Shown here one piece after another: positions 1 to 7,555 of a DNA stretch of 64,000 nucleotides. Source of the stretch: Burkholderia guangdongensis (GTDB taxonomy: Bacteria > Pseudomonadota > Gammaproteobacteria > Burkholderiales > Burkholderiaceae). Under the pieces are notes generated by a model. That model had not been told where the DNA came from and searched no databases. It worked only from the letters and a program-made list of their open reading frames with translations. The stretch spans positions 1-64,000 of the forward strand of contig NZ_JACBNX010000028.1 in the NCBI RefSeq assembly GCF_013403875.1, in the 5' to 3' direction. Each line of letters starts with the position of its first letter. Position 1 is the first letter of the stretch. Both the position numbers and the translations under genes were made by a program.

Positions 1-83
1 ACCAGTTGCTTGATCAGCTCCGGGTCAAGGTTCAAGCCCTTGCCCGGTTCAATCGTCACTTCTTCCTTGCGTTTGCGTGGCAT
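1..83 (-). CDS. Partial N-terminus of a probable IS256-family transposase
   Basis: Reading the minus strand from an ATG at position 83 gives MPRKRKEEV followed by a stretch ending ELIKQLV at the window edge, with no stop. This basic start followed by 'L-x-P-E-L-I-x-Q-L' resembles the first residues of IS256/Mutator transposases common in Burkholderia. Only about 27 residues are visible, so the DDE core cannot be checked. If right, one end of the insertion sequence lies between this start and the small gene ending at 107. No terminal inverted repeat could be recognised. The family call rests on recall of the N-terminus alone. Confidence 0.45.
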   Translation of the reverse strand, partial: MPRKRKEEVTIEPGKGLNLDPELIKQL

Positions 84-106
84 AAAGTGGCTCCTTGGCC
101 ATCAGT

Positions 107-298
107 TTATGCCTCACACACAAGGTTCCGGATAGGCTCGGAATCCATGTCGACGTTCAGTCTCGCCAGCATCGCATCGTCGACCAGAAAGGTAATCTCG
201 CGAGAATCGTCGTAACCCCAGAAGCACACACAGTGTCTGGAAATATCGTAGGTGCGACTGGGATTAGGAAAGTTGAGTGTCACGTCACTCTTCCCCAT
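107..298 (-). CDS. DUF1488-like small protein
   Basis: This 63-residue protein begins MGKSDVTLNFPNPSRTYD and carries 'RHCVCFWGYDDSREITFLVD', the pattern of DUF1488 proteins, small proteins of unknown role. A strong ribosome site (AGGAGGG) sits just before the ATG, inside the end of the upstream gene whose stop codon directly abuts this start, so the two are very probably co-transcribed. No signal peptide or membrane segment is seen. Its stop lies only about 25 bp from the start of the probable transposase. Confidence 0.7.
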   Translation of the reverse strand: MGKSDVTLNFPNPSRTYDISRHCVCFWGYDDSREITFLVDDAMLARLNVDMDSEPIRNLVCEA

Positions 299-484
299 CT
301 AACCCTCCTGACAGATATAACGCCACTTGCTCGCGTTGACATTGATGCGGGCGTCATTTTCCAGCCGCTTCTGAGCGCGCTCGCTGTCCGCGCGCTTCAG
401 TGCCAGGCCGCGAGCCTTTTGCACGTCCACGTAATCGCTTTGCCTGAAGGGCGCGGCTGACTTCAGTTCGGCTTGCTTGGACAT
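299..484 (-). CDS. Hypothetical 61-residue protein
   Basis: A 61-residue charged protein starting MSKQAELKSAA with many Lys, Arg, Asp and Glu residues and no hydrophobic segment. A GGAGAA ribosome site lies at the proper distance upstream of the start. It is the first gene of a two-gene unit with the DUF1488-like gene. I do not recognise a family; the central Ala/Lys/Arg/Glu-rich part is likely helical. Confidence 0.6.
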   Translation of the reverse strand: MSKQAELKSAAPFRQSDYVDVQKARGLALKRADSERAQKRLENDARINVNASKWRYICQEG

Positions 485-671
485 GCGGGTTCTCCAAATG
501 AATTGCGCTGAACTGCCGGATCGAGCCTTTTGAGAGTGCGCCCTATACCGTAGCCATGCAAGCGCTATCTCGCGTCAGGTGACGTGTGGACGGAGGGCGG
601 CGAGCCAGCACGAATTGAGACGGACAAACCCCGACGAGACCCACCCCGTACCGGCAACCGTCAATCAAACT

Positions 672-705
672 GTACCGGTACCGTACCGCTCCATCCCGCT
701 ACACT
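672..705 (+). promoter_or_regulatory. Palindromic operator and possible -10 before the LysE-family gene
   Basis: GTACCGGTAC (672-681) is a perfect palindrome, followed by an overlapping half copy (GGTACCGTACC, 677-687). A TACACT hexamer at 700-705 could be a -10 box about 45 bp before the start codon at 749. MocR/GntR-type regulators commonly sit beside LysE/RhtB exporters, but no regulator gene is adjacent here. The operator call is inference from symmetry and position. Confidence 0.4.
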
Positions 706-748
706 CTCTCCATTCCCCACATCAACGCACCGAATGGAGAGCGACACC

Positions 749-1366
749 ATGAACCTGATCGCGCTGAGCGCACTCCCGGCCGGCATGCTGTTCGCGTTCG
801 TCACGACGATCACGCCCGGCCCGAACAACACGATGCTGCTCGCGTCCGGCGTGAACTTCGGGTTCCGCCGCACGGTTCCGCACATCCTCGGCATCAGCCT
901 CGGCTGCGCGATCCTGATGCTGTCCGTCGGCTTCGGCCTCGGCCAGGCATTCGAGCGCCTGCCGATCCTGTATACGGTGCTCGAAGCCGCGAGCGTCGCG
1001 TACCTGCTGTATCTCGCGTGGCGAATCGGCACGTCCGGCGACGTAAAGACGAGCGGCGGCAAGACGCGCCCGATGACGTTCGTCGAAGCGGCCGCTTTCC
1101 AGTGGATCAATCCGAAGGCATGGATGATGGTGCTGACCGCCGCGACGACGATCCGCCTGTCGGCCGACTATGGCCAGAGCGCGATGTGGATGGCCGTCGT
1201 GTTCATCGTGATCGGCCTGCCGTGCATCACGATGTGGGCCGCGTTCGGCGTCGGCCTGCGGCGCTTCCTGTCGAACCGCCGCGCGCTGCGCGCGTTCAAC
1301 GTGACGATGGCGCTGCTGCTGATTCTGTCCCTGTATCCGCTCGTCGCACGCCTGCTCACGCACTGA
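749..1366 (+). CDS. LysE/RhtB-family amino-acid exporter
   Basis: This 205-residue, strongly hydrophobic protein matches the length of LysE/RhtB exporters, inner-membrane carriers that expel amino acids or related metabolites. It shows the family motif TPGPNN at residues 22-27, five to six membrane segments, and 'QWINPKAWMM' near the middle, a second hallmark. The reading frame stays open further upstream, but GGAGA eight bases before the ATG at 749 fixes the start. The substrate cannot be told from sequence. A palindromic operator precedes it, and the gene appears to be monocistronic. Confidence 0.88.
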   Translation: MNLIALSALPAGMLFAFVTTITPGPNNTMLLASGVNFGFRRTVPHILGISLGCAILMLSVGFGLGQAFERLPILYTVLEAASVAYLLYLAWRIGTSGDVKTSGGKTRPMTFVEAAAFQWINPKAWMMVLTAATTIRLSADYGQSAMWMAVVFIVIGLPCITMWAAFGVGLRRFLSNRRALRAFNVTMALLLILSLYPLVARLLTH

Positions 1367-1474
1367 CGCCCGCCGCGGCGCACCCGTTGTGATTCGCCGC
1401 GCGCGGGCGTACGCTTGGGTTCCGGGCGCGCGAAGCCGGTCTGCCGGGATGCGCGCCGCAGTCGGGAGACGCCG

Positions 1475-1723
1475 ATGAAGCCGATGCTGAGAACGGGCGA
1501 GCACATCGAAGGGATGCACTGGATCGCCGAATATCATCAACTGACGCACGACATTCGCGTGCTGCGCGAACACATGGAGGTCGGCACCTACGGCGCGCCG
1601 CGGACGCTGTTCGGCGACGAGGCGGACATGGGCGCGCCGAACATCGCCGATCATCGCGCCCGCGATGCCGCGCTGCGCGCGTATCTGCGGCACTTCGTGA
1701 AGGAGCACGACGCGGAGGAATAG
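1475..1723 (+). CDS. Hypothetical 82-residue protein
   Basis: An 82-residue soluble protein starting MKPMLRTGEHIEG, rich in His and acidic residues, with no membrane segment. The ATG at 1475 is preceded by GGGAGA, which favours it over longer in-frame starts. The sequence 'ADHRARDAALRAYLRHFVKEHD' near the C-terminus looks helical and amphipathic. I do not recognise a family. It lies alone between the exporter and the convergent pca operon. Confidence 0.55.
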   Translation: MKPMLRTGEHIEGMHWIAEYHQLTHDIRVLREHMEVGTYGAPRTLFGDEADMGAPNIADHRARDAALRAYLRHFVKEHDAEE

Positions 1724-1807
1724 CGGCGCCGGAACGCGCGCCAAACAAGCGCCCTTTCATAGCAAAGCCCGTACGCGGCGGCGTGAGTTGCGTTCGGGCC
1801 CTACCGA

Positions 1808-3163
1808 TCAGTGCCCGAGCGACTCGACGCCGCCCGTCGCGGTCGCGTCATGGGGCCGCGCCATCTGCTTGATCAGCAACGCGATGCACGACAGCAAGCC
1901 GGCCACCGCGATCGTCGCGAACACGCCCGCGAACGTGACGTGACGGCGCGTCAGTTCGGCCACAAGAAACGACCCCGCGATGCCGCCGAAGCGTCCGACG
2001 CCGAGCATCCACGCGACGCCGGTGCCGCGCCCGGCGGTCGGATAAAACGCCGCCGCGAGCGCGGGCAGCGACGACTGCGCGGTGTTCATCAGCACGCCGG
2101 CGACGAACACGATCAGCACGAGCAGCCCGACGTTGCCGACCGCCTGCCCGATCCCGTACACGCTGACCGCCGTCAGCGCATAGCACACCGCAATCACGCG
2201 GTTCGCGTTGAAGCGATCCATCAGCATCCCGCACAGCACCGCGCCGACGCCGCCGAGCGGGAACAGCGCGGAGATCAGCGTCGCGCTTTTCGGGGTCAGG
2301 CCGGCCTCCTTCAGCAGGATCGGCATCCAGTTGATCGACGCGTAGAAGATCACCAGCCCCATGAAGTAAGCGATCCAGAGCATCACCGAGCCGACGATGT
2401 ACGAGCGCGACAGCACGACGCCGAGCCCGTTGCCGCCGGTCTGCGGCGCGGTCTCGGTCATCGCGAACGAAACCGCGTTCAACGCGTCGCGCGAAATGCG
2501 CGCAAGCGTCGTGCGGATCCGGTCGACCGGCTGGCCGTTCGCGACCATGAAGCGCACCGATTCCGGCATCTTCACGAGCAGCAGCACGCCGAGCACCAGC
2601 GGCGTCGTGCCGCCGAGCATCAGCACGCTGCGCCAGCCGAGATGCGGAATCATCCACGCGGCGAGGAAGCCGCCGAACGCCGCGCCGAGCGGAAAGCCGC
2701 AGAACATCAGGTTGATCACAGTCGCGCGGCGACGGTCCGGGCAGAACTCGCCCATCATCGTGACCGCGTTCGGCATCGCCGCGCCAAGGCCGACGCCGGT
2801 GACGAAGCGCAGCGTCGTGAGCTGCCCGATGCTCGACGAGAACGCGGACGCGAGGCACGCCACGCCGAACAGGAACACCGAGCCGAGCAGCAGCATCCGG
2901 CGCCCGAGCCGGTCGGACAGCGGCCCCGACACGAGCGCGCCGCATGCGAGACCGAACAGCGCGGCGCTCAGCACCGGCGCGAGGTCCGGCTTCGCCAGAT
3001 GCCATTCGGTCAGCAGCGACGGCGCGATGAAGCCGATCGCCGCCGTGTCGAAACCGTCGAGCAGCACGATCACGAAACACATGAAGAAGATCAGCCACTG
3101 AAAGGCGCCGAATGGCTGATCGTTGATGAAGGTCTGTACGTTGACGGCCGAGGGGCGGTTCAT
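1808..3163 (-). CDS. pcaK: Aromatic acid:H+ symporter (MFS), PcaK type
   Basis: This 451-residue protein has the 12 membrane segments of the major facilitator superfamily. Near the start 'LLDGFDTAAIGFIAPSL' matches the DGFD motif of the aromatic acid:H+ symporter family, and 'GPLSDRLGRRMLL' is the loop 2-3 MFS signature. It probably imports 4-hydroxybenzoate and/or protocatechuate across the inner membrane. The start at 3163 is fixed by AGGAG seven bases upstream. It is the last gene of the pca operon, next to pcaC, which supports the substrate assignment; the exact substrate is inferred. Confidence 0.82.
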   Translation of the reverse strand: MNRPSAVNVQTFINDQPFGAFQWLIFFMCFVIVLLDGFDTAAIGFIAPSLLTEWHLAKPDLAPVLSAALFGLACGALVSGPLSDRLGRRMLLLGSVFLFGVACLASAFSSSIGQLTTLRFVTGVGLGAAMPNAVTMMGEFCPDRRRATVINLMFCGFPLGAAFGGFLAAWMIPHLGWRSVLMLGGTTPLVLGVLLLVKMPESVRFMVANGQPVDRIRTTLARISRDALNAVSFAMTETAPQTGGNGLGVVLSRSYIVGSVMLWIAYFMGLVIFYASINWMPILLKEAGLTPKSATLISALFPLGGVGAVLCGMLMDRFNANRVIAVCYALTAVSVYGIGQAVGNVGLLVLIVFVAGVLMNTAQSSLPALAAAFYPTAGRGTGVAWMLGVGRFGGIAGSFLVAELTRRHVTFAGVFATIAVAGLLSCIALLIKQMARPHDATATGGVESLGH

Positions 3164-3228
3164 CGTTTGTCTCCTGTGATTGCGCATCGCCATGGGATGC
3201 TCGGCGCGCTGATACGTTGCCAGCGCGC

Positions 3229-3615
3229 TTAACCAGCCGCGTCCTGCTCCTTGAAGATCCGGTCCGCGAGATGGAACGCCGAGTTCGCGGCCGGCACGCC
3301 GCAGTAGATCGCGGTCTGCAGCAGCACTTCCTTGATCTCGTCGCGCGTGACGCCGTTGTTGCGCGCCGCGCGCAGATGCAGCGCGAGCTCCTCGCCGCGG
3401 TTCAGCGCGACCATCATCGCGATCGTCAGCAGGCTGCGCGTGTGGCGCGGCAGCCCGTCGCGCGTCCAGATCTCGCCCCACGCATAGCGCGTGATGAAGT
3501 TCTGGAATTCCTCGGTCACTTCGTTGCGGTTCGCGATCGAGCGGTCGACGTGCGCGTCGCCGAGCACCGCGCGGCGCACCTGCATCCCTGCTTCGTAACG
3601 TTGCTGGTCGTCCAT
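3229..3615 (-). CDS. pcaC: 4-carboxymuconolactone decarboxylase
   Basis: A 128-residue member of the carboxymuconolactone decarboxylase/AhpD fold, of the usual length for stand-alone PcaC. It decarboxylates 4-carboxymuconolactone to 3-oxoadipate enol-lactone in the protocatechuate branch of the beta-ketoadipate pathway. The family core 'RGEELALHLRAARNNGVTRD' and 'QTAIYCGVPAANSAF' are intact. The gene follows pcaD with about 10 bp between them and precedes the transporter gene, so it is part of the same minus-strand transcript. Confidence 0.93.
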   Translation of the reverse strand: MDDQQRYEAGMQVRRAVLGDAHVDRSIANRNEVTEEFQNFITRYAWGEIWTRDGLPRHTRSLLTIAMMVALNRGEELALHLRAARNNGVTRDEIKEVLLQTAIYCGVPAANSAFHLADRIFKEQDAAG

Positions 3616-3625
3616 CGTGCGTCCC

Positions 3626-4411
3626 TCAGGCGGTCAGAAAATCGAGCAGCGCGCGGTTGAAGCCGTCCGTGCACTCGATGTTGGAGATGTGCGCGGCGTC
3701 GAATTCGACGTGCTTCGCGCCCGCAATCGCGGCGGCCAGCGCGCGGCCCTGATCGGGCGGCGTCGACATGTCGTGCGCGCCCGTCACGACGAGCACCGGC
3801 AGCGCGATTCCCTTCACTTCCTCGCGCAGGTCCGCCGCGTTCAGCGCGTCGCAGTTCGCCGCATAGCCGTCCTTGTCGGTATGGACGAACGTGTCGCGGA
3901 TCGCGTCGAACAGGCGCGGCTCGCGCTCGACGAACGCGTTCGTGAACCAGCGCGGCAGCACCGCGTCGGCAAGCGCGGCCATCCCTTCGGCGCGTGCCTT
4001 CTGCGCGCGCGGCGCCCACACTTCGGGCGAGCCGATCTTCGCGGCGGTGTTCGCGAGCACCGCACGCACGATCCGCGACGGATAGCGCGCGGCGAGCGCC
4101 GCGCCCGTCAGGCCACCCATCGAGATCCCGCAGAAAAACGCCTGCGCGATGCCGACGTGGTCGAGCAGGCCGATCACGTCGCCCGCGAGCTGGTCGATCG
4201 TGTACGAGCCAGTCGGCGCGTCGGAGTGGCCATGGCCGCGCGTGTCGTAGCGCAAGATGTTGAAGTGCTGCGTCAGCGGCAGAATCTGCGGCGCCCACAT
4301 CTGCAGGTCGGCGCCGAGCGAGTTCGAGAACACGAGCCACGGCGCGTCGGCGCGCGCGGCACGGTCGATCCGGTAATGCAGTTTCACGCCGTCGAGGGTG
4401 GCGAAGGGCAT
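3626..4411 (-). CDS. pcaD: 3-oxoadipate enol-lactonase
   Basis: A 261-residue alpha/beta hydrolase that opens 3-oxoadipate enol-lactone to 3-oxoadipate. The nucleophile elbow GISMGG places the catalytic serine at residue 97, and the acid and histidine follow in 'VTGAHDMSTP' and 'FDAAHISNIE'. The start at 4411 has a strong AAGGAGATAT ribosome site. It lies between pcaB and pcaC. Stand-alone PcaD and PcaC, rather than the fused PcaL form, are encoded here. Confidence 0.93.
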   Translation of the reverse strand: MPFATLDGVKLHYRIDRAARADAPWLVFSNSLGADLQMWAPQILPLTQHFNILRYDTRGHGHSDAPTGSYTIDQLAGDVIGLLDHVGIAQAFFCGISMGGLTGAALAARYPSRIVRAVLANTAAKIGSPEVWAPRAQKARAEGMAALADAVLPRWFTNAFVEREPRLFDAIRDTFVHTDKDGYAANCDALNAADLREEVKGIALPVLVVTGAHDMSTPPDQGRALAAAIAGAKHVEFDAAHISNIECTDGFNRALLDFLTA

Positions 4412-4422
4412 CGGATATCTCC

Positions 4423-5790
4423 TTAGGGTCGGTTCAGCGCGCTCGCATAGGAAGCGAGCACGGCGTCGACGTACGCATGCGCGTCGCCGACGTAGTGAGC
4501 GGGATCGAGCAGACGTTCGAGCGCGTCGCGCGACAGATGCGCGGCGACGGTCGGGTCGGCCGCGAGCACGTCGAAGAGCGTCGCGCCGGTGCGCACCGCC
4601 TCCTTCGACGCATGTTCGACGACGTGATGCGCATCGAGCCGGCCGATCTTGTCGCCGAGCGCGAGCATCACCGCTTCGCCGAGGATCAGCCCGCGCGTCA
4701 GGTCGAGATTCGCGGCGAGCCGTTCGGTGTTCACGTCGAGGCCGGCGGCGATCTGCGCGATCTGCGCGAGCGCGCCGCCCGCCAGACGCGCGAGGTCCGG
4801 CAGCGCGTCCCATTCGGCCTGCCAGCCGCCGAGCGCGCGCTCGTGCTCCTGCACCATCCCCGCGAACACCGTCGCGACGAGGCCCGGCGCGCGCACGGCC
4901 GCGGTCAGCACCGCCGCGCAACCGACCGGATTGCGCTTGTGCGGCATCGTCGACGAACCGCCTTTGCCGGCCGCGGCCGGCTCGCCGAGCTCGCCGACCT
5001 CGGTCTGCATCTGCAGCGATACGTCGCGCGCGATCTTGCCGAGCGTGCCGATCAGCATGCCGAAGCACGCGGCCGCCTCCGCGATCCGGTCGCGCTGCGT
5101 GTGCCACGGCACGGCCGGCAGCGCGAGCTCAAGATCCGCGGCGAGCGACGCCGCGACGCCGGATGCCGCGTCGCGCAGGCTCGCGAGCGTGCCGGCCGCG
5201 CCGCCGAACTGCAGCACGAGCGCGCGCGCGCGCAGTTCAGCGAAGCGCGCGCGATGGCGCAGCAGCGCGTCGAGCCACTGCGCGAACTTCAGACCGAGCG
5301 TGATCGGCAGCGCCTGCTGCAGCCACGTGCGGCCGATCGCCGGCGTCGCGCGATGGGTGCGCGCGAGTTCGGCGAGCGATGCGCAGGTCGCGTCGAGCAG
5401 CGGCTCGAGCACGTCGAGCGTATCGCGCAGCTGCAGCACGGTCGCGGTATCGATGATGTCCTGGCTCGTCGCGCCCCAGTGCACGTACTTCGCGGCTTCC
5501 GGGTCGTGTTCCTTCACGTTCGCGGTCAGCAGCTTGACGAGTGGAATCGCGAGATTGCCGCCGAGCGCCGCGCCGCGCGCGAGCGCGTCCGCGTCGAGCT
5601 GGTCGGCGTCGCACGCGCGTTCGATCGCGGGCACCGCGGCGGCCGGAATCACCTGCCGCGCGGCGAGCGCGCGCGCGAGCGCCGCCTCGACGTCGAGCAT
5701 GCGCTGGACGGTCGCGCGCGGCGACCAGATCCGGTTGAGCGGCTCGGTGCCGCAGATGAGGGAGGTCAGGCGGGCGCTGTCTTCGAGCAT
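4423..5790 (-). CDS. pcaB: 3-carboxy-cis,cis-muconate cycloisomerase
   Basis: A 455-residue enzyme of the fumarase/aspartase superfamily that lactonises 3-carboxymuconate to 4-carboxymuconolactone. The superfamily signature GSSTMPHKRNP is at residues 278-288, and 'HWGATSQDIIDTA' (104-116) is the second conserved block. The frame is open 32 codons further upstream; I chose the start at 5790 because homologues begin close to MLEDSARLTSLICG, although no good ribosome site is seen. It follows pcaJ after about 150 bp of partly repetitive sequence. Confidence 0.92.
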   Translation of the reverse strand: MLEDSARLTSLICGTEPLNRIWSPRATVQRMLDVEAALARALAARQVIPAAAVPAIERACDADQLDADALARGAALGGNLAIPLVKLLTANVKEHDPEAAKYVHWGATSQDIIDTATVLQLRDTLDVLEPLLDATCASLAELARTHRATPAIGRTWLQQALPITLGLKFAQWLDALLRHRARFAELRARALVLQFGGAAGTLASLRDAASGVAASLAADLELALPAVPWHTQRDRIAEAAACFGMLIGTLGKIARDVSLQMQTEVGELGEPAAAGKGGSSTMPHKRNPVGCAAVLTAAVRAPGLVATVFAGMVQEHERALGGWQAEWDALPDLARLAGGALAQIAQIAAGLDVNTERLAANLDLTRGLILGEAVMLALGDKIGRLDAHHVVEHASKEAVRTGATLFDVLAADPTVAAHLSRDALERLLDPAHYVGDAHAYVDAVLASYASALNRP

Positions 5791-5942
5791 GGCGTCAGGA
5801 TGGGAAACGCGGTGCGGATATTGTCCAACGAAGCGCACCGGCATGCGCGCGATGCGCAGGCCGGTGCGCGGCTCAGGCTGCCGCAATCTGGCTGCCGCAA
5901 TCTGGCTACCAGAATCAGGCGGACGGGTTCAGGCGGACAGGT

Positions 5943-6596
5943 TCAGGCTGCAAAGCGCGTCGCGTCGATCAGCGGCACGCCGGTCAGCTTCTGCAGCTCG
6001 TCGAACGACAGGTCCGTGAAGATCTCGCGCACCGCGAGCCCGTCGGCCGTCACGTCGAGCACCGCGAGATCCGTGTAGATGCGGCTCACGCACTGCACGC
6101 CGGTCACCGGATACGAGCACGCGGCGACGACCTTGCTCTCGCCCTGCTTCGTCAGGTGCTCCATCATCACGAACACCTGCTTCGCGCCGATCGCGAGGTC
6201 CATCGCGCCGCCGACGGCGGGAATCGCGTCGGGCGCGCCGGTGTGCCAGTTCGCGAGATCGCCGTCCACCGACACCTGGAACGCGCCGAGCACGCAGTAG
6301 TCGAGGTGGCCGCCGCGCATCATCGCGAACGAATCGGCGTGGTGGAAATACGCGCCGCCGGTCAGCAGCGTCACGTGCTGCTTGCCGGCGTTGATCAGCT
6401 CGTCGTCCTCCTGGCCGGGCGCGGGCGCCGGGCCCATGCCGAGCAGGCCGTTCTCGCTGTGCAGGAAGATTTCCTTGCTCGGATCGAGATGGTTCGCGAC
6501 GAGCGTCGGCACGCCGATGCCGAGGTTCACATACGCGCCTTCGGGGATGTCCTGCGCGACGCGCTTGGCCATTTCATCGCGGGTCAGTCGTTTCAT
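5943..6596 (-). CDS. pcaJ: 3-oxoadipate CoA-transferase, subunit B
   Basis: The 217-residue beta subunit of the succinyl-CoA:3-oxoadipate CoA-transferase, which activates 3-oxoadipate before thiolysis. The catalytic glutamate lies in SENGLLG (Glu48), and 'GIGVPTLVANHL' is the usual early block. GAGGAG before the ATG at 6596 fixes the start. It follows pcaI with a 19-bp gap, as expected for the two subunits. No thiolase (pcaF) gene is in the window, so the final step must be encoded elsewhere. Confidence 0.94.
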   Translation of the reverse strand: MKRLTRDEMAKRVAQDIPEGAYVNLGIGVPTLVANHLDPSKEIFLHSENGLLGMGPAPAPGQEDDELINAGKQHVTLLTGGAYFHHADSFAMMRGGHLDYCVLGAFQVSVDGDLANWHTGAPDAIPAVGGAMDLAIGAKQVFVMMEHLTKQGESKVVAACSYPVTGVQCVSRIYTDLAVLDVTADGLAVREIFTDLSFDELQKLTGVPLIDATRFAA

Positions 6597-6615
6597 GTGT
6601 GATCTCCTCGGGCGG

Positions 6616-7320
6616 TCAGGCGGCTTGGGATGCGGCGAGTTCGGCCGCATGCGCGGCTTGCGGCACTTCGACGATGCGCTGCACGAAGATGCCCGGCGTC
6701 ACGATGTGCTCGGGGTTCAGGCTGCCGAGCGGCACGACCTGCGACACCTGCACGATCGCGGTCTTCGCGGCGCTGGCCATGATCGGCCCGAAGTTGCGCG
6801 CGGTCTTCCGGTACACGAGATTGCCCCAGCGGTCGCCCTGATACGCCTTCACGAGCGCGAAGTCGGCGTGGATCGGCGTCTCGAACACGTACTGCCGGCC
6901 GTCGATCATCCGCGTTTCCTTGCCTTCGGCCAGCTTCGTGCCGAAGCCGGTCGGCGTGAAGAAGCCGCCGATCCCGGCGCCCGCCGCGCGGATCCGCTCC
7001 GCGAGGTTGCCCTGCGGCACGAGCTCGAGCTCGATCTCGCCCGCACGATACAGCCCGTCGAACACCTGCGAATCCGACTGGCGCGGAAACGAGCAGATGA
7101 TTTTGCGCACCTGCTTCGCCTTCAACAGCGCCGCCAGCCCGGTCTCGCCGTTGCCCGCGTTGTTGTTGACGATCGTCAGGTCGCGCGCGCCCTGCTCGAT
7201 CAGCGCGTCGATCAGCTCGGACGGCATGCCGGCCGTGCCGAAGCCGCCGATCATGATCGTCGCGCCGTCGTGAATGTCGGCCACCGCCGACTGAAGCGAT
7301 TCGAAAATCTTGTTGATCAT
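6616..7320 (-). CDS. pcaI: 3-oxoadipate CoA-transferase, subunit A
   Basis: The 234-residue alpha subunit of 3-oxoadipate CoA-transferase. The CoA-transferase I signature is visible as 'GGFGTAGMPSELIDAL' near residue 25, and 'NNAGNGETGLAALL' follows. It is the first gene of the pca operon (pcaI-J-B-D-C-transporter). The start at 7320 has AAGAG a few bases upstream. Two inverted-repeat operators lie about 105-140 bp before it, so the operon is probably induced by a beta-ketoadipate intermediate through an IclR-type regulator encoded outside the window. Confidence 0.94.
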   Translation of the reverse strand: MINKIFESLQSAVADIHDGATIMIGGFGTAGMPSELIDALIEQGARDLTIVNNNAGNGETGLAALLKAKQVRKIICSFPRQSDSQVFDGLYRAGEIELELVPQGNLAERIRAAGAGIGGFFTPTGFGTKLAEGKETRMIDGRQYVFETPIHADFALVKAYQGDRWGNLVYRKTARNFGPIMASAAKTAIVQVSQVVPLGSLNPEHIVTPGIFVQRIVEVPQAAHAAELAASQAA

Positions 7321-7424
7321 GTCTCTTCCTGATTCCTGATACGAACCCGCGGCCCGTTGCGCGGCCGGCGGAGAAGCACGCGCGGCGCGCGTGCCGGGCC
7401 GGGCTCGTCCGTCGCCCGGAATTT

Positions 7425-7458
7425 GTTCGCCTATCGAACCACTATTCGTTTAGCGAAC
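7425..7458. promoter_or_regulatory. Twin inverted-repeat operator before the pca operon
   Basis: Two hairpin-free palindromes lie 20 bp apart: GTTCG-CCTAT-CGAAC (7425-7439) and TTCG-TTTAG-CGAA (7445-7457). The spacing of about two helical turns is that of a tandem operator. PcaR-type IclR regulators use GTTCG-containing sites before pca genes in pseudomonads, so binding by a PcaR homologue is a reasonable inference. The pca operon start is at 7320 on the minus strand. Confidence 0.6.
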
Positions 7459-7511
7459 GTTGCGGCGATCATAGGGTGCCGTCGCGGGCGTTGTCAAGGC
7501 GGGAAGAGCCG

Positions 7512-7553
7512 GACGTCGGCGATGTCGGCGATGTCCGCGATGTCGCCGACGTC
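7512..7553. repeat. 9-bp tandem repeat downstream of pobA
   Basis: Four and a half copies of a GATGTCGGC-like nonamer end three bases before the pobA stop codon. Similar short repeats follow or precede many genes in this window. The copies are imperfect. Confidence 0.75.
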
Positions 7554-7555
7554 AT

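Noticed and set aside
1811..3232. A 473-codon plus-strand frame opposite the MFS transporter
   Set aside because: Arg/His/Glu-rich low-complexity translation with no domain; the minus-strand transporter has membrane helices and a ribosome site.
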